Counted from the stretch's first letter, positions 8,274 through 16,106 are shown. The stretch is DNA of 64,000 nucleotides from Streptomyces goshikiensis (GCF_014650555.1 NZ_BMVE01000008.1:62001-126000); one strand, 5' to 3'. Notes: generated by a model not told the origin, from the sequence alone. A program made the numbers and translations.

Positions 8274-8894
8274 GTGCAGATCCCCCACGACACCCGTCGC
8301 GCGCTCGACGTCGTCGTCGCGCTGGTGAACACCGCGGCCGAGCCGGACCAGCCGGACGGCCTGTCGGACCTCAGCTCGCTGCGCGGCTTCGTCCAGGAGT
8401 ACGCGATCAGCGACGTCGGCGAACTCGGCGTCCGCGACCTCGCCGGCGTCCGGACGGTGCGCGGCAAGTTCGCCCAGGTCTTCGCGGCCCCGAACTCCCG
8501 TGCGGCCTCCGCACTGATCAATGAGCTGGTCGCCACGGCCGGCACCACCCCGCAGCTGACCGACCACGACGGCTACGACTGGCACGTGCACTACTTCGCG
8601 CCCGGCGCCTCGGTGGGCGACCACCTGGCGGCGGACGGCGGCATGGCGCTGGCCTTCATCGTGGTCTCGGGCGAGGAGGAGCGGCTGCGCCGCTGCGAGG
8701 CCCCGGACTGCCGGCGCGCCTTCGTGGACCTCTCCCGCAACCGCTCGCGGCGCTACTGCGACAGCCGGACCTGTGGGAACCGGCTGCACGTGGCGGCGTA
8801 CCGGGCGCGGCGCAAGGAGGCCGACGCGCACGGTTCAGAGCAGGAAGAGATCGTGGACGGCGGCGAGCAGCAGCAGGGTGCCGATCACCGCTAG
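8274..8894 (+). CDS. CGNR zinc-finger protein (putative transcriptional regulator)
   Basis: A 206-aa protein with the N-terminal ABATE-like stress domain (about residues 1-130) and a C-terminal CGNR zinc finger. C141 and C146 (CEAPDC) with C162 and C167 (YCDSRTCGNR) form the metal site, and the following RLHVAAYRARRK is the DNA-contacting basic stretch. Such proteins are presumed transcription factors. The start is GTG at 8274 with AGGGAG nine bases upstream. The last 60 bases (8835-8894), coding an acidic Gln-rich tail, overlap a small gene on the other strand. Confidence 0.88.
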   Translation: MQIPHDTRRALDVVVALVNTAAEPDQPDGLSDLSSLRGFVQEYAISDVGELGVRDLAGVRTVRGKFAQVFAAPNSRAASALINELVATAGTTPQLTDHDGYDWHVHYFAPGASVGDHLAADGGMALAFIVVSGEEERLRRCEAPDCRRAFVDLSRNRSRRYCDSRTCGNRLHVAAYRARRKEADAHGSEQEEIVDGGEQQQGADHR

Positions 8895-9008
8895 GAAGAT
8901 CATCAGGGGTGGCTGGGAGAGCGCGAAGAGGCAGCCTCGCGGCTCCTCGGCGACGGATGCGGTGGCCGGCGCGGGAACCGGCGGCTCACCCTGCGATGTG
9001 TCGAGCAT
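8835..9008 (-). CDS. Small single-span membrane protein (57 aa)
   Basis: ATG at 9008 opens a 57-aa frame: a Pro/Ala/Glu-rich N terminus, then PRGCLFALSQPP and a single strong hydrophobic span (LMIFLAVIGTLLLLAAV) ending in HDLFLL just before TGA. The amino-acid make-up (short soluble part, one clean span, hydrophobic C terminus) is that of a real tail-anchored small protein rather than chance frame noise. It overlaps the 3' end of the CGNR gene by 60 bases tail to tail. No clear ribosome site precedes it. Function unknown. Confidence 0.7.
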   Translation of the reverse strand: MLDTSQGEPPVPAPATASVAEEPRGCLFALSQPPLMIFLAVIGTLLLLAAVHDLFLL

Positions 9009-9095
9009 GTCGGGCCGATGATGGCGCAGCGCGCCGCCGCCCGCTCCTCAACACGCCAAGATCTACGCGGGAGTTCGTCAGATCCGGCGCAACCG

Positions 9096-9575
9096 TCACA
9101 TTCCGTGCTTCTTCAGAATCGCTTCGATGTCCGAGAAGTCATCCGCGGGAGTGGCGGGGGCGCGGCCCGCCTCGGGCGCCTGCCGGGATCCGGCGCCCAG
9201 CGAGGGCGCCGAGGCGGCCGGCGCGACGGCGTCCCGTACGGGGACGCCCTTCGCGGCCCCGGACGCCTTGGGGGCCTTGGCCGCCCTGGGCTCCTTCGCC
9301 GGCTTCCCGGCCCCGCCGAGGCTCCGGCGCTCGACCGCCCGGGTGGTCATGAACAGCAGCCAGGAGACGCCCAGCAGCCCGAAGCCGATCCAGACGCTCG
9401 GGTCGAAGACCGTCCCGGACACCCACTCCACGACGCCGGTCAGCACCAGGCCGATCGGCACCAGCGCGTACGCGGTGATCCGCGCGGCGGTCAGGAAGCG
9501 CCTGCGGTAGGCCGTCAGCGCGGCGATCCCCAGGCCCGCCGCGGACACCGCGGCACATATCGTCTCGGCGAGCAT
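9096..9575 (-). CDS. Small membrane protein with disordered basic tail
   Basis: A 159-aa protein with three predicted membrane spans in the first 85 residues (around AAVSAAGLGIAALTAY, ITAYALVPIGLVLTGVV and VWIGFGLLGVSWLLFM). A long Ala/Pro/Lys-rich cytoplasmic tail follows and ends with DDFSDIEAILKKHGM. That acidic-amphipathic C terminus is conserved-looking and may be a docking peptide (inference). The ATG at 9575 has GGAGG five bases upstream. Family unknown to me. Confidence 0.82.
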   Translation of the reverse strand: MLAETICAAVSAAGLGIAALTAYRRRFLTAARITAYALVPIGLVLTGVVEWVSGTVFDPSVWIGFGLLGVSWLLFMTTRAVERRSLGGAGKPAKEPRAAKAPKASGAAKGVPVRDAVAPAASAPSLGAGSRQAPEAGRAPATPADDFSDIEAILKKHGM

Positions 9576-9769
9576 GCGGTCCTCCAGGGGGTGGCCTGTG
9601 GTCGGGCTGGGCGATCCGTCCCTTCCATCCTGCACCGGTCGCCACCGCAGGGGCCACGCCCGCCGCGCGGTGCGGCCCGATCTCCGGGACATCTCGGGGG
9701 TCCGCCTCCTCCCCAGGTCCCGGTCGGTGCGGTGCGCCGGGCACCGGGGCCGGCTGGGAGACTGTCCGT

Positions 9770-10264
9770 ATGACCGATTCCGTGATCCTCGACGTCTGGT
9801 GCGAACTCCAGTGCCCGGACTGCCACAGCGCCCTCGACGACGTACGGGCCCTGCGGGCCCGCTACGGCGACCGGCTGGACATCCGGCTGCGCCACTTCCC
9901 GCTGGAGAAGCACAAGCACGCGTTCGCGGCCGCGCAGGCCGCCGAGGAGGCCCTGGAGCAGGGTCAGGCGTGGCCCTACACGGAGGCCGTGCTGGCGCGC
10001 ACCGCCGAGCTCGCCGAGCGAGGCGAGCCGGTGCTGCTGGACGTGGCGCGTGAACTGGGTCTGGACGTCGAGGAGTTCGACACCGCGCTGATCGACGGCC
10101 GGCACATCCTGATCGTGGACGCCGACCAGGCCGAGGGCAAGGCGATCGGTGTGACGGGCACCCCGACGTACGTGATCGACGGGCAGCGCCTGGACGGCGG
10201 CAAGAGCCAGGAGGGCCTGCGCGCCCGGATCGAGGAGATCGCCGACCGGCTGCTGGCCGGATAG
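9770..10264 (+). CDS. DsbA-fold thioredoxin-like oxidoreductase
   Basis: A 164-aa protein of the DsbA/2-hydroxychromene isomerase fold. The active-site pair is C15-PD-C18 (ELQCPDCHS), the helical insertion runs from about residue 45 to 120, and the cis-proline loop is VTGTPTYVI. There is no signal peptide, so it should act in the cytoplasm, either as a thiol oxidoreductase or as a glutathione/mycothiol-type transferase. The start ATG at 9770 follows a GGGAG site. It stands alone, with its 3' end 10 bases from the convergent acetyltransferase. Confidence 0.87.
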   Translation: MTDSVILDVWCELQCPDCHSALDDVRALRARYGDRLDIRLRHFPLEKHKHAFAAAQAAEEALEQGQAWPYTEAVLARTAELAERGEPVLLDVARELGLDVEEFDTALIDGRHILIVDADQAEGKAIGVTGTPTYVIDGQRLDGGKSQEGLRARIEEIADRLLAG

Positions 10265-10274
10265 CCCCGCCCCC

Positions 10275-11102
10275 TCAGATCAGGTCCTTCGCGAAGTTGA
10301 GGTCGGTCGGGCGGTAGCCGAGGGACTCGTACAGCCGCCGGGCCGGGGTGTTGTCGGCGAAGACGTGGAGCGCGAGGACGCGGTGGCCGCCGGCGAGGGC
10401 GGCGCGCTCGGCGAGCAGCATCAGGTCGCGGCCGTACCCGCGGCCCCGGTGCCCGGCGCGGACCTCGACGTCGAAGACGTACGCGCGGTCGGTCTGCGAG
10501 GAGACCCAGACGTGGCCGACGGGTGCGCCGGCCGCCTCCAGGACCTGCAGGGTGACCCCGGGAGTGGCCAGGCCCCGCGGCAGCAGGGTGTCGTGGTCGG
10601 CCGCCGACTTCGCCCGCGCGGCCTGCGGGGACATTCCCCGGCCGGCCCAGGTCTCGGCGTACTCCTCGCGGGCCGTGGCCTCCCAGGCCTCGAACTCGGC
10701 CGGGGTCATGGGGCGGCCCCGTACCCCCTCGGAGAGGGCGGGCGGCCCGGCGGGGAGTTCCTTGGCCATGTTGCGGCCGTCCTCGGTGTACCCGAGGGCG
10801 GCGGCCATCCGCAGCCCGCCCGCCGACCCGGCCGGCACCCGGACGCGGACCCGGCGGCAGCCCCAGCCGCGCAGCACCTCCTCGGCGGCGAGCGCCGCGA
10901 CGGTGGCGCGCCCGCGCCGCCGGTCCGGTTCGTCGATGGACAGGTCGCGGATCTCGCCGACCGTCGGCCCGAAGGGGGTGTCGGAGGCGATCAGCAGGGC
11001 GCCGACGCGCCTGCTGTTGACGCGGACCTCGTACGGGCGCGAGCGGGCCCCGTCGGTGCTCTGCTGAAGCGGCGCGCTCGGCCGCAGGGTGGTGGTCATC
11101 AT
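10275..11102 (-). CDS. Tandem double-GNAT acetyltransferase
   Basis: 275 aa containing two GNAT modules. The N-terminal one (about 20-115) includes IRDLSIDEPDRRRGRATVAA, and the C-terminal one (about 130-275) includes VFDVEVRAGHRGRGYGRDLM with the full RGxGxG acetyl-CoA loop, followed by ALHVFADNTPARRLYESLGY. The first module has a weaker loop (RRRGRA) and may be structural. Double-GNAT proteins include mycothiol synthase (MshD), but the substrate here is unknown. Two adjacent ATG codons (11102 and 11099) are possible starts; GGGG lies upstream. Confidence 0.85.
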   Translation of the reverse strand: MMTTTLRPSAPLQQSTDGARSRPYEVRVNSRRVGALLIASDTPFGPTVGEIRDLSIDEPDRRRGRATVAALAAEEVLRGWGCRRVRVRVPAGSAGGLRMAAALGYTEDGRNMAKELPAGPPALSEGVRGRPMTPAEFEAWEATAREEYAETWAGRGMSPQAARAKSAADHDTLLPRGLATPGVTLQVLEAAGAPVGHVWVSSQTDRAYVFDVEVRAGHRGRGYGRDLMLLAERAALAGGHRVLALHVFADNTPARRLYESLGYRPTDLNFAKDLI

Positions 11103-11172
11103 TCGATTTCTACCCGCCCCGCGGCCCGGGCGACAGCCCCTGTCGGGCCGCCGCCGTCCGCTCGCGCGTCGG

Positions 11173-11994
11173 TCAGGGGTCGATGTCGGAGGCGGCCCGC
11201 TCGTCGAAGACGCGCATGGCCTTCGCGGTGACGGGGCCGGGCACGGGGGCGAGGGTCCGCCCGTCGACCCGGTGGACCGCCTGGACGTCGCGCAGGGTGG
11301 AGGTCAGGAAGATCTCCTCGGCCCGCTCCAGGGCGTCGAAGGGCAGGTCGGTCTCCTTGGCGCCGGTCCATTCGACGGCCAGGGCGCGGGTGATGCCCGC
11401 GAGGCAGCCGGAGGCGACGGGCGGGGTGTGCAGTTCCCCGTCGAGGACGACGAACACGTTGGAGCCGGTGCCCTCGCAGAGCCGCCCGACGGTGTTGGCG
11501 AACAGGGCCTCGGAGGCGCCCGCGCGGCCCGCCTCGGCCAGCGCGACCACGTTCTCCGCGTACGAGGTGGTCTTGAGGCCGGTCAGCGCGGAGCGCTCGT
11601 TGCGGACCCAGGGCACCGTGATCACGGCGGTGGTGTCGGGGCGGCGGGAGGTCTCCCCGACGGCGACCACCAGGGTGGGGCCGGTGTCGCCCCGGTCGGA
11701 GCCGAGCGGGGACAGGCCGCCGGTGTAGGTGATGCGGAGCCGGCCGAGCGGGACCGGGTTGGCCTCCAGGACGGCCGCGCAGGCGCGGCGGACCTCGTCG
11801 AGGTCGGGGTCGGGCAGGCCGAGGCCGCGGGCCGAGCGGGTCAGCCGGTCCAGGTGGCGGGTCAGCGCGAAGAGCTTCCCGTCCTGCGCCTTGAGCGTCT
11901 CGAAGACGCCGTCGCCCACGGTCAGCCCGTGGTCGAGCACGGACACCTTCGCGTCGTCGGCGTCCCGCAGTGCTCCGTCGAGCCAGATCCTCAC
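11173..11994 (-). CDS. pabC: Aminodeoxychorismate lyase (PLP class IV)
   Basis: A 273-aa fold-type IV PLP enzyme, predicted to split 4-amino-4-deoxychorismate to p-aminobenzoate and pyruvate for folate synthesis. The PLP lysine is K141 in TGLKTTSYAENV, and GTGSNVFVV and SGCLAGITRALAVEW are phosphate-binding and signature segments of the branched-chain aminotransferase/ADCL family. Position decides between these activities: its GTG start overlaps the TGA of pabB by four bases (GTGA), indicating coupled translation. A D-amino acid transaminase role is the main alternative. Confidence 0.88.
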   Translation of the reverse strand: MRIWLDGALRDADDAKVSVLDHGLTVGDGVFETLKAQDGKLFALTRHLDRLTRSARGLGLPDPDLDEVRRACAAVLEANPVPLGRLRITYTGGLSPLGSDRGDTGPTLVVAVGETSRRPDTTAVITVPWVRNERSALTGLKTTSYAENVVALAEAGRAGASEALFANTVGRLCEGTGSNVFVVLDGELHTPPVASGCLAGITRALAVEWTGAKETDLPFDALERAEEIFLTSTLRDVQAVHRVDGRTLAPVPGPVTAKAMRVFDERAASDIDP

Positions 11995-13088
11995 CGTACG
12001 GTCCCTCCACTTCCACTCGCTTCACGGGCCCCGGGCGCACCCGGGGCCGCTTGGGTACCGGAGGCCGACGCTACCCCGAGCAGCCGGGCGGCCTTGAGTT
12101 CGGTTTCCGCCCATTCGCGGTCGGGGTCGGAGCCCCAGGTGATCCCGGCGCCGGTGCCGAAGCAGAGGCGGGGGCCGCCGGGGGCCGCGCGGTCGATCCA
12201 GAAGGTGCGGATGCCGACGGCGAGCTCGGCGGTGCCGCGGTCGGCGTCGACCCAGCCGATGCCGCCGCAGTAGGGGCCGCGGGGGGCCGTCTCCAGGGCC
12301 TGGATGATCCGCAGGGCGGAGGACTTGGGGGCGCCGGTGACGGAGCCGGGCGGGAAGGTCGCCGCGAGCAGACGGGGCCAGCCGGCTCCGTCGGCGAGTT
12401 CGCCGCTGACGGTGGAGACGAGGTGGACCAGGCCCGGGTGCTCCTCGACGGCGCACAGTTCGGGGACGGTGACGGTGCCGGTGGCGCAGACCCGGCCGAG
12501 GTCGTTGCGGACGAGGTCCACGATCATCACGTTCTCGGCGTGGTCCTTGGGGAGCAGGTCCGCGGCGGTGCGTCCGGTGCCCTTGATGGGGCCGGACTCG
12601 ATGTGGCGGCCGGCGCGGCGCAGGTACAGCTCGGGCGAGGCGGTGGCGATCTCGACGCCGTGGGCGGGGAGCCGAATCGTTCCTGCGTACGGAGCCGGGT
12701 TGCCGCGCGCGAGCAGGGCGGTGAGGGCGTCCACGTCGGCGGCGGCCGGCTGCGGCAGCGGCGCGGACATCACCCGGCAGAGGTTGGCCTGGTAGACCTC
12801 GCCCGCGGCTATGTGCTCGCGGATGCGGCGGACGCCCGCGACGTACGCCTCCCGGTCGAGCGAGGAGGTCCACCGGTCGGCGCGGGGGCCGCGCCAGGCG
12901 CCGGGCACCGGCGCGGGCACCGGGTCGGGGCGCACGTCACCGAAGCGCGCGCAGACCAGACCGCCTTCGAAGTCGGCGGTCACGGCCCAGAACCCGGAGG
13001 AGTCGAGGGCCGAGGGGTCGCTGGTGACGTCTCGGAGGTCGGTCGCGAGGAGGCCGCCGAAGCGGGCCAGAGGAAGCAGGTCGTGCAC
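11991..13088 (-). CDS. pabB: Aminodeoxychorismate synthase component I
   Basis: A 365-aa chorismate-binding enzyme that aminates chorismate to aminodeoxychorismate using ammonia from a PabA/TrpG glutaminase encoded elsewhere. The motif SGPIKGTGRT carries lysine K169, the residue that separates PabB (PIKGT) from anthranilate synthase TrpE (PIAGT). Other signatures are ENVMIVDLVRNDLGR and FPPGSVTGAPK. The last 25 residues are low-complexity Ala/Pro/Gly. I start at GTG 13088: there is no ribosome site, but TAGACT (13101-13096, minus strand) lies seven bases upstream, which would give a leaderless transcript. Coupled to pabC. Confidence 0.92.
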   Translation of the reverse strand: MHDLLPLARFGGLLATDLRDVTSDPSALDSSGFWAVTADFEGGLVCARFGDVRPDPVPAPVPGAWRGPRADRWTSSLDREAYVAGVRRIREHIAAGEVYQANLCRVMSAPLPQPAAADVDALTALLARGNPAPYAGTIRLPAHGVEIATASPELYLRRAGRHIESGPIKGTGRTAADLLPKDHAENVMIVDLVRNDLGRVCATGTVTVPELCAVEEHPGLVHLVSTVSGELADGAGWPRLLAATFPPGSVTGAPKSSALRIIQALETAPRGPYCGGIGWVDADRGTAELAVGIRTFWIDRAAPGGPRLCFGTGAGITWGSDPDREWAETELKAARLLGVASASGTQAAPGAPGAREASGSGGTVR

Positions 13089-13185
13089 GGCTGCGAGTCT
13101 ATGACCGGTGACGGCGCGGCGCCGGGGAGGTGACGGTCGGGTGACCGCCGGTGATCGGGCGGCAGCACGCTGCGGAAACGCGTTT

Positions 13186-13213
13186 TTGAGCTGGCCCGGG
13201 AATCCGCTAGAGT
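13186..13213 (+). promoter_or_regulatory. Promoter of the Gly-Cys-Val tRNA array
   Basis: -35 TTGAGC (13186-13191), 16-base spacer, -10 TAGAGT (13208-13213). The leader of about 50 bases before tRNA-Gly contains a small GGGG-GAAAA-CCCC hairpin. It is a good match to the vegetative consensus and no other promoter is visible before the array. Confidence 0.7.
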
Positions 13214-13268
13214 TCAACACGTCGCCAGGGAGCGAAGGGGGAAAACCCCGGAGCGAACACGGTGACCT

Positions 13269-13341
<73 letters not shown>

Positions 13342-13379
13342 CGAAGTGGGGGATCTTCCCGAGAACCCCTGCAGCTCCG

Positions 13380-13450
13380 GGTGGAGTGGCCGAGAGGCGA
13401 GGCAACGGCCTGCAAAGCCGTCTACACGGGTTCAAATCCCGTCTCCACCT
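13380..13450 (+). tRNA. tRNA-Cys (anticodon GCA)
   Basis: A 71-base cloverleaf: acceptor GGTGGAG/CTCCACC, anticodon arm ACGGC-CTGCAAA-GCCGT giving GCA, T arm CGGG-TTCAAAT-CCCG, discriminator T. It is directly followed by CCA (13451-13453), so unlike the other tRNAs here it may carry an encoded 3' CCA. Confidence 0.96.
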
Positions 13451-13454
13451 CCAA

Positions 13455-13526
13455 GGACGATTAGCTCAGCGGGAGAGCGCTTCCCTGACACGGAAGAGGT
13501 CACTGGTTCAATCCCAGTATCGTCCA
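13455..13526 (+). tRNA. tRNA-Val (anticodon GAC), array copy 1
   Basis: A 72-base cloverleaf: acceptor GGACGAT/ATCGTCC, anticodon arm CTTCC-CTGACAC-GGAAG giving GAC, T arm ACTGG-TTCAATC-CCAGT, discriminator A. It differs from the next two copies only in the acceptor stem (GGA versus GCG at the 5' end). Confidence 0.97.
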
Positions 13527-13527
13527 C

Positions 13528-13543
13528 TGGTCCGCGAGGACCA
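13528..13543 (+). other. Inter-tRNA hairpin with GCGA tetraloop
   Basis: TGGTCC-GCGA-GGACCA between the first and second tRNA-Val(GAC). A six-bp stem closed by a GNRA-type loop, probably a processing landmark in the polycistronic tRNA precursor. Confidence 0.55.
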
Positions 13544-13546
13544 CCC

Positions 13547-13618
13547 GCGCGATTAGCTCAGCGGGAGAGCGCTTCCCTGACACGGAAGAGGTCACTGGTT
13601 CAATCCCAGTATCGCGCA
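13547..13618 (+). tRNA. tRNA-Val (anticodon GAC), array copy 2
   Basis: A 72-base cloverleaf with acceptor GCGCGAT/ATCGCGC and the same anticodon arm (GAC) and T arm as the preceding copy. The gene is identical base for base to the next copy. Confidence 0.97.
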
Positions 13619-13638
13619 CGCAGTACACGCACCACCTG

Positions 13639-13651
13639 CGGTCTTTGACCG
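13639..13651 (+). other. Inter-tRNA hairpin
   Basis: CGGTC-TTT-GACCG in the spacer between the second and third tRNA-Val(GAC), extendable by ACCA/TGGT outside. It is analogous in position to the hairpin at 13528-13543. Confidence 0.45.
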
Positions 13652-13658
13652 TGGTCCC

Positions 13659-13730
13659 GCGCGATTAGCTCAGCGGGAGAGCGCTTCCCTGACACGGAAG
13701 AGGTCACTGGTTCAATCCCAGTATCGCGCA
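13659..13730 (+). tRNA. tRNA-Val (anticodon GAC), array copy 3
   Basis: A 72-base cloverleaf identical to 13547-13618 (acceptor GCGCGAT/ATCGCGC, anticodon GAC, discriminator A). Last gene of the array, followed by a terminator 11 bases on. Confidence 0.97.
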
Positions 13731-13740
13731 CAAGATCCGG

Positions 13741-13770
13741 AAGCCCCGGCCGTCTCGACGGCCGGGGCTT
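13741..13770 (+). terminator. Terminator of the tRNA array
   Basis: AAGCCCCGGCCGT, loop CTCG, exact complement ending GGGGCTT and then TTCG. A very stable hairpin that also faces the convergent zinc-ribbon gene ending at 13797. Confidence 0.85.
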
Positions 13771-13796
13771 TCGCGTTGTCGGGCTCGGAGCGGGGT

Positions 13797-14123
13797 TCAG
13801 GAGGAGAACAGCATCCGGCCGAAGCCGCCCTTGTGGTGGCCGTGGTGGCCGTGGTGACCGTGGCCGTGGCCGTGGCCGTGGCCGTGGCCGTGCTGCGGGG
13901 CTCCCCAGGCGGGGGCGGGGGCGTGCTGGCCCGGGTACGGGGCCGGCGGCGCGGCGGGCGGCGGCACCTGGCCGTACTGGGCGGTGTACTGCGACTCCAG
14001 GCGGGTCAGCGCCTCCAGCTCGCCGTAGTCGAGGAAGATGCCGCGACAGCCGCTGCACTGCTCTATCTGGACGCCGTTGCGGTTGTACGTGTGCATCATC
14101 GCGTGACACTTCGGACACTGCAT
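13797..14123 (-). CDS. Zinc-ribbon (zf-TFIIB-like) protein with His-rich tail
   Basis: A 108-aa protein. Residues 1-45 form a zf-TFIIB-type ribbon with C3/C6 (CPKC) and C23/C26 (CSGC), then the usual GIFLDYGELEAL helix. The middle is Pro/Ala/Gln-rich and the C terminus (about residues 78-98) is an alternating Gly-His tract of roughly a dozen histidines before KGGFGRMLFSS. The ribbon probably binds zinc; the histidine tract could bind Zn, Ni or Co or act as a metal store (inference). ATG at 14123. It is transcribed toward the tRNA array terminator. Confidence 0.88.
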   Translation of the reverse strand: MQCPKCHAMMHTYNRNGVQIEQCSGCRGIFLDYGELEALTRLESQYTAQYGQVPPPAAPPAPYPGQHAPAPAWGAPQHGHGHGHGHGHGHHGHHGHHKGGFGRMLFSS

Positions 14124-14188
14124 GACCTGATCAACTCCTCGCCGTGTGCGTCGGCACCGGACGCGTGCCCGGTGGCGTGCCGCTCACC

Positions 14189-15133
14189 CTACGACGCGGA
14201 GGCGGGCTCCAAGTGGGGCGGGAGGGTGGCGATTCGGACACAGGCGTCCACCATCAGGCGCTCCACGTCCTCCAGTCGGCGCTCCTCCCGCGCCGCCTTG
14301 GCCAGTGCGAGGGCAGCCGTCTGTACGGTGAGCGCGCGCGCCGCCAGATCGAGTTCCGGCCACGGGTCACAGCCGGGCGGTCCGGCACCGGGCCCGCCGG
14401 CGTCCCGGTAGGCGTCGAGGAACCGCAGCCAGGTCCGCGCGTCGACCAGCCCGGCCGCGTACCAGGCGGCGGGGCGTGCCAGGTCCCAGGCGGGGGCGCC
14501 GACGCCGAGGTCGTCCACGTCGATGAGCCGCCAGGACCCCTCGGGGACGGGGAAGCGGACCAACTGCCCCAGGTGCAGGTCCCCGTGGCACAGCACCCCG
14601 CCGGCGGGCGCCGGGGCCTCGCCCCGCGCCCAGGCGGGCAGCGTCCGCGCGGCGGCCCGTACCGCCCCGGCCTCGGCCCGCGTACCGGTGTCGGGGGCGG
14701 CCGCGAGGCGGCGCAGGGCGCGGGCGACCTTGGCCGGGCCGCGCATCGGCGGGACCGGGCCGGGGAGCCGGCGCAGCGGTACCTGGTGCAGGGCCGCCAG
14801 CAGCCGGGCCGTCGGCTCCCAGGGGGCGTCCTCGGGGCGGTGCGGGTCCACGGGCGCGCCGTAGGGCCACAGGGACACCGGGCGGCCCTGGACGTGCCCG
14901 ACCTCGGCGCGCAGGGGCTGGAGCAGCACCTGGGACAGCGCCCGGGCCGAGGCGATCCGCATCCGGACGGCGAGGCCGTCCCGGTCGGTGTCCTCGGCGT
15001 GCGCCTTGGCGACGGAACCGCCGCAGCGGACGACGGTGCCGTCGTCCCGGTCGGCGAGGAGCTCGTACGGGGCGGGGCGGCCGGAGGGGGCCGCGTAGGC
15101 CGCGAGCGCGGCGGGGAGGGTCTGCTGGGTCAT
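14189..15133 (-). CDS. APH-family phosphotransferase
   Basis: A 314-aa kinase-like protein of the aminoglycoside/choline phosphotransferase (APH) superfamily. The catalytic loop is LCHGDLHLGQLV (HGDLHxxN/Q type) and the metal-binding segment is LIDVDDLGVGAPAWDLARPA, equivalent to the DFG region. The N-lobe has a weak nucleotide loop (VVRCGGSVAKAHAED, K as possible ATP-contacting residue). The substrate could be a small molecule (antibiotic, choline or sugar) or a protein; nothing here suggests resistance specifically. ATG at 15133. Confidence 0.83.
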   Translation of the reverse strand: MTQQTLPAALAAYAAPSGRPAPYELLADRDDGTVVRCGGSVAKAHAEDTDRDGLAVRMRIASARALSQVLLQPLRAEVGHVQGRPVSLWPYGAPVDPHRPEDAPWEPTARLLAALHQVPLRRLPGPVPPMRGPAKVARALRRLAAAPDTGTRAEAGAVRAAARTLPAWARGEAPAPAGGVLCHGDLHLGQLVRFPVPEGSWRLIDVDDLGVGAPAWDLARPAAWYAAGLVDARTWLRFLDAYRDAGGPGAGPPGCDPWPELDLAARALTVQTAALALAKAAREERRLEDVERLMVDACVRIATLPPHLEPASAS

Positions 15134-15235
15134 CGCGGCTCCGCGCTCCTCCGTTCCGTTCCGTCCGTGGCCTCGGGGTCCGCAGTCAGATTACGGAACG
15201 CGCCGGGGGCGCGGGCGGGCACGCGGAACGCGAAA

Positions 15236-15281
15236 AAGGGTGCTGCCCGTCCGACTCCCCAGTCGTACGGGCAGCACCCTT
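15236..15281 (-). terminator. Intrinsic terminator with U-tract
   Basis: A 15-bp perfect stem (AAGGGTGCTGCCCGT paired with 15267-15281) plus an inner GACT/AGTC pairing. Read on the minus strand it runs into TTTTTCGCG, a real U-tract, which is unusual for this genome. It ends the small membrane gene at 15369-15554. Confidence 0.88.
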
Positions 15282-15368
15282 CACCTGCCGTCCGCCGCGC
15301 CCCCGTCCCCACGGGGTTCGACGGGCCGATGACTGACCCGGGCCGCTCTCCCGGGTCTGGTGCGCCGC

Positions 15369-15554
15369 TCAGCGCCCCAGCATCACACCCACGGACGACG
15401 CCTGTGCCGCCACCTGGTCGAAGCCTCCGAAGAGGAAGAGCAGGAGGGCGGCCAGGGGGAGCACCATGGCCGCGGCCACCAGCGGGTGGCGCGTGCCGGA
15501 CTCATGGCCGTTGAACGCGAATGCCTTGCGTCCCTGCCGTGCGATGTCCGCCAT
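15369..15554 (-). CDS. Small single-span membrane protein (61 aa)
   Basis: A 61-aa protein: a short basic N terminus (MADIARQGRKAFAFNG), then one hydrophobic span (PLVAAAMVLPLAALLLFLFGG) and a small polar tail. ATG at 15554 with GGGAGAGGA just upstream, an excellent ribosome site that decides the start over longer open-frame versions. It has its own U-tract terminator, suggesting strong expression as a single-gene unit. Family and function unknown. Confidence 0.82.
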   Translation of the reverse strand: MADIARQGRKAFAFNGHESGTRHPLVAAAMVLPLAALLLFLFGGFDQVAAQASSVGVMLGR

Positions 15555-16106
15555 GGTCCTCTCCCTGTCGTTTGGCAGCGGCGGGCTCGTGACCTCGGGG
15601 GACGAGTGCGCCACCCGCCGCTTGTCTTCAACACTAGGCATCGGGAAGGCCCCTGGCCTCATGCCCTCGTACCCTTTGGCGGGCCTCCAGGAGGATGACG
15701 AGGCCGCTCCTCGTGTACTCCCCTGGGTGGAGACGGCTCCCCCGTGATGAGGGTCTTCCCGGAGGGGATGACCGGAGGGTAGTGACTTCGCTCACTTCAG
15801 TCACTCCCCGCACACACGTGTCCTCCCGCCGGGTGTTCGCAAGATCAATCAGGGTTGACGGGCCGCACGGACCGCCGGTGTCATCCGGACCGGCCCCCGG
15901 ACCCGCCAATCCCCTTGGGGCGCGGGGCCTTTGGAGCCTTCCGGCGGCTGCCGCGCGGCGGTGGGCCGGGGGTGCGCGAAACCCCCAAGTGGGCTGTGAC
16001 GCAACTACGATCGAATCCCCCGGCGAGGGCGCGGCCTCTGAGCGCTGGTGGCGGATGGTCCGTAAGCTGTGCCGAGTCAACAGGACGACCGGTCAGCGGG
16101 GTGGAC
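15555..16106. other. 552-base intergenic region between divergent genes
   Basis: No credible gene. It should hold promoters for the small membrane gene (minus) and the kinase (plus). Visible signals are a 7-bp inverted repeat AGTGACT...AGTCACT (15781-15805, spacer 11) with extra TCACT half-sites, a palindrome ACACGTGT just after it, and a TTGACG (about 15856) without a convincing -10. The repeat cluster is the best operator candidate. Confidence 0.5.

Noticed and set aside
13860..13900. Tandem DNA repeat ccgtgg as a regulatory microsatellite
   Set aside because: It is simply the coding DNA for the Gly-His tail of the zinc-ribbon protein.
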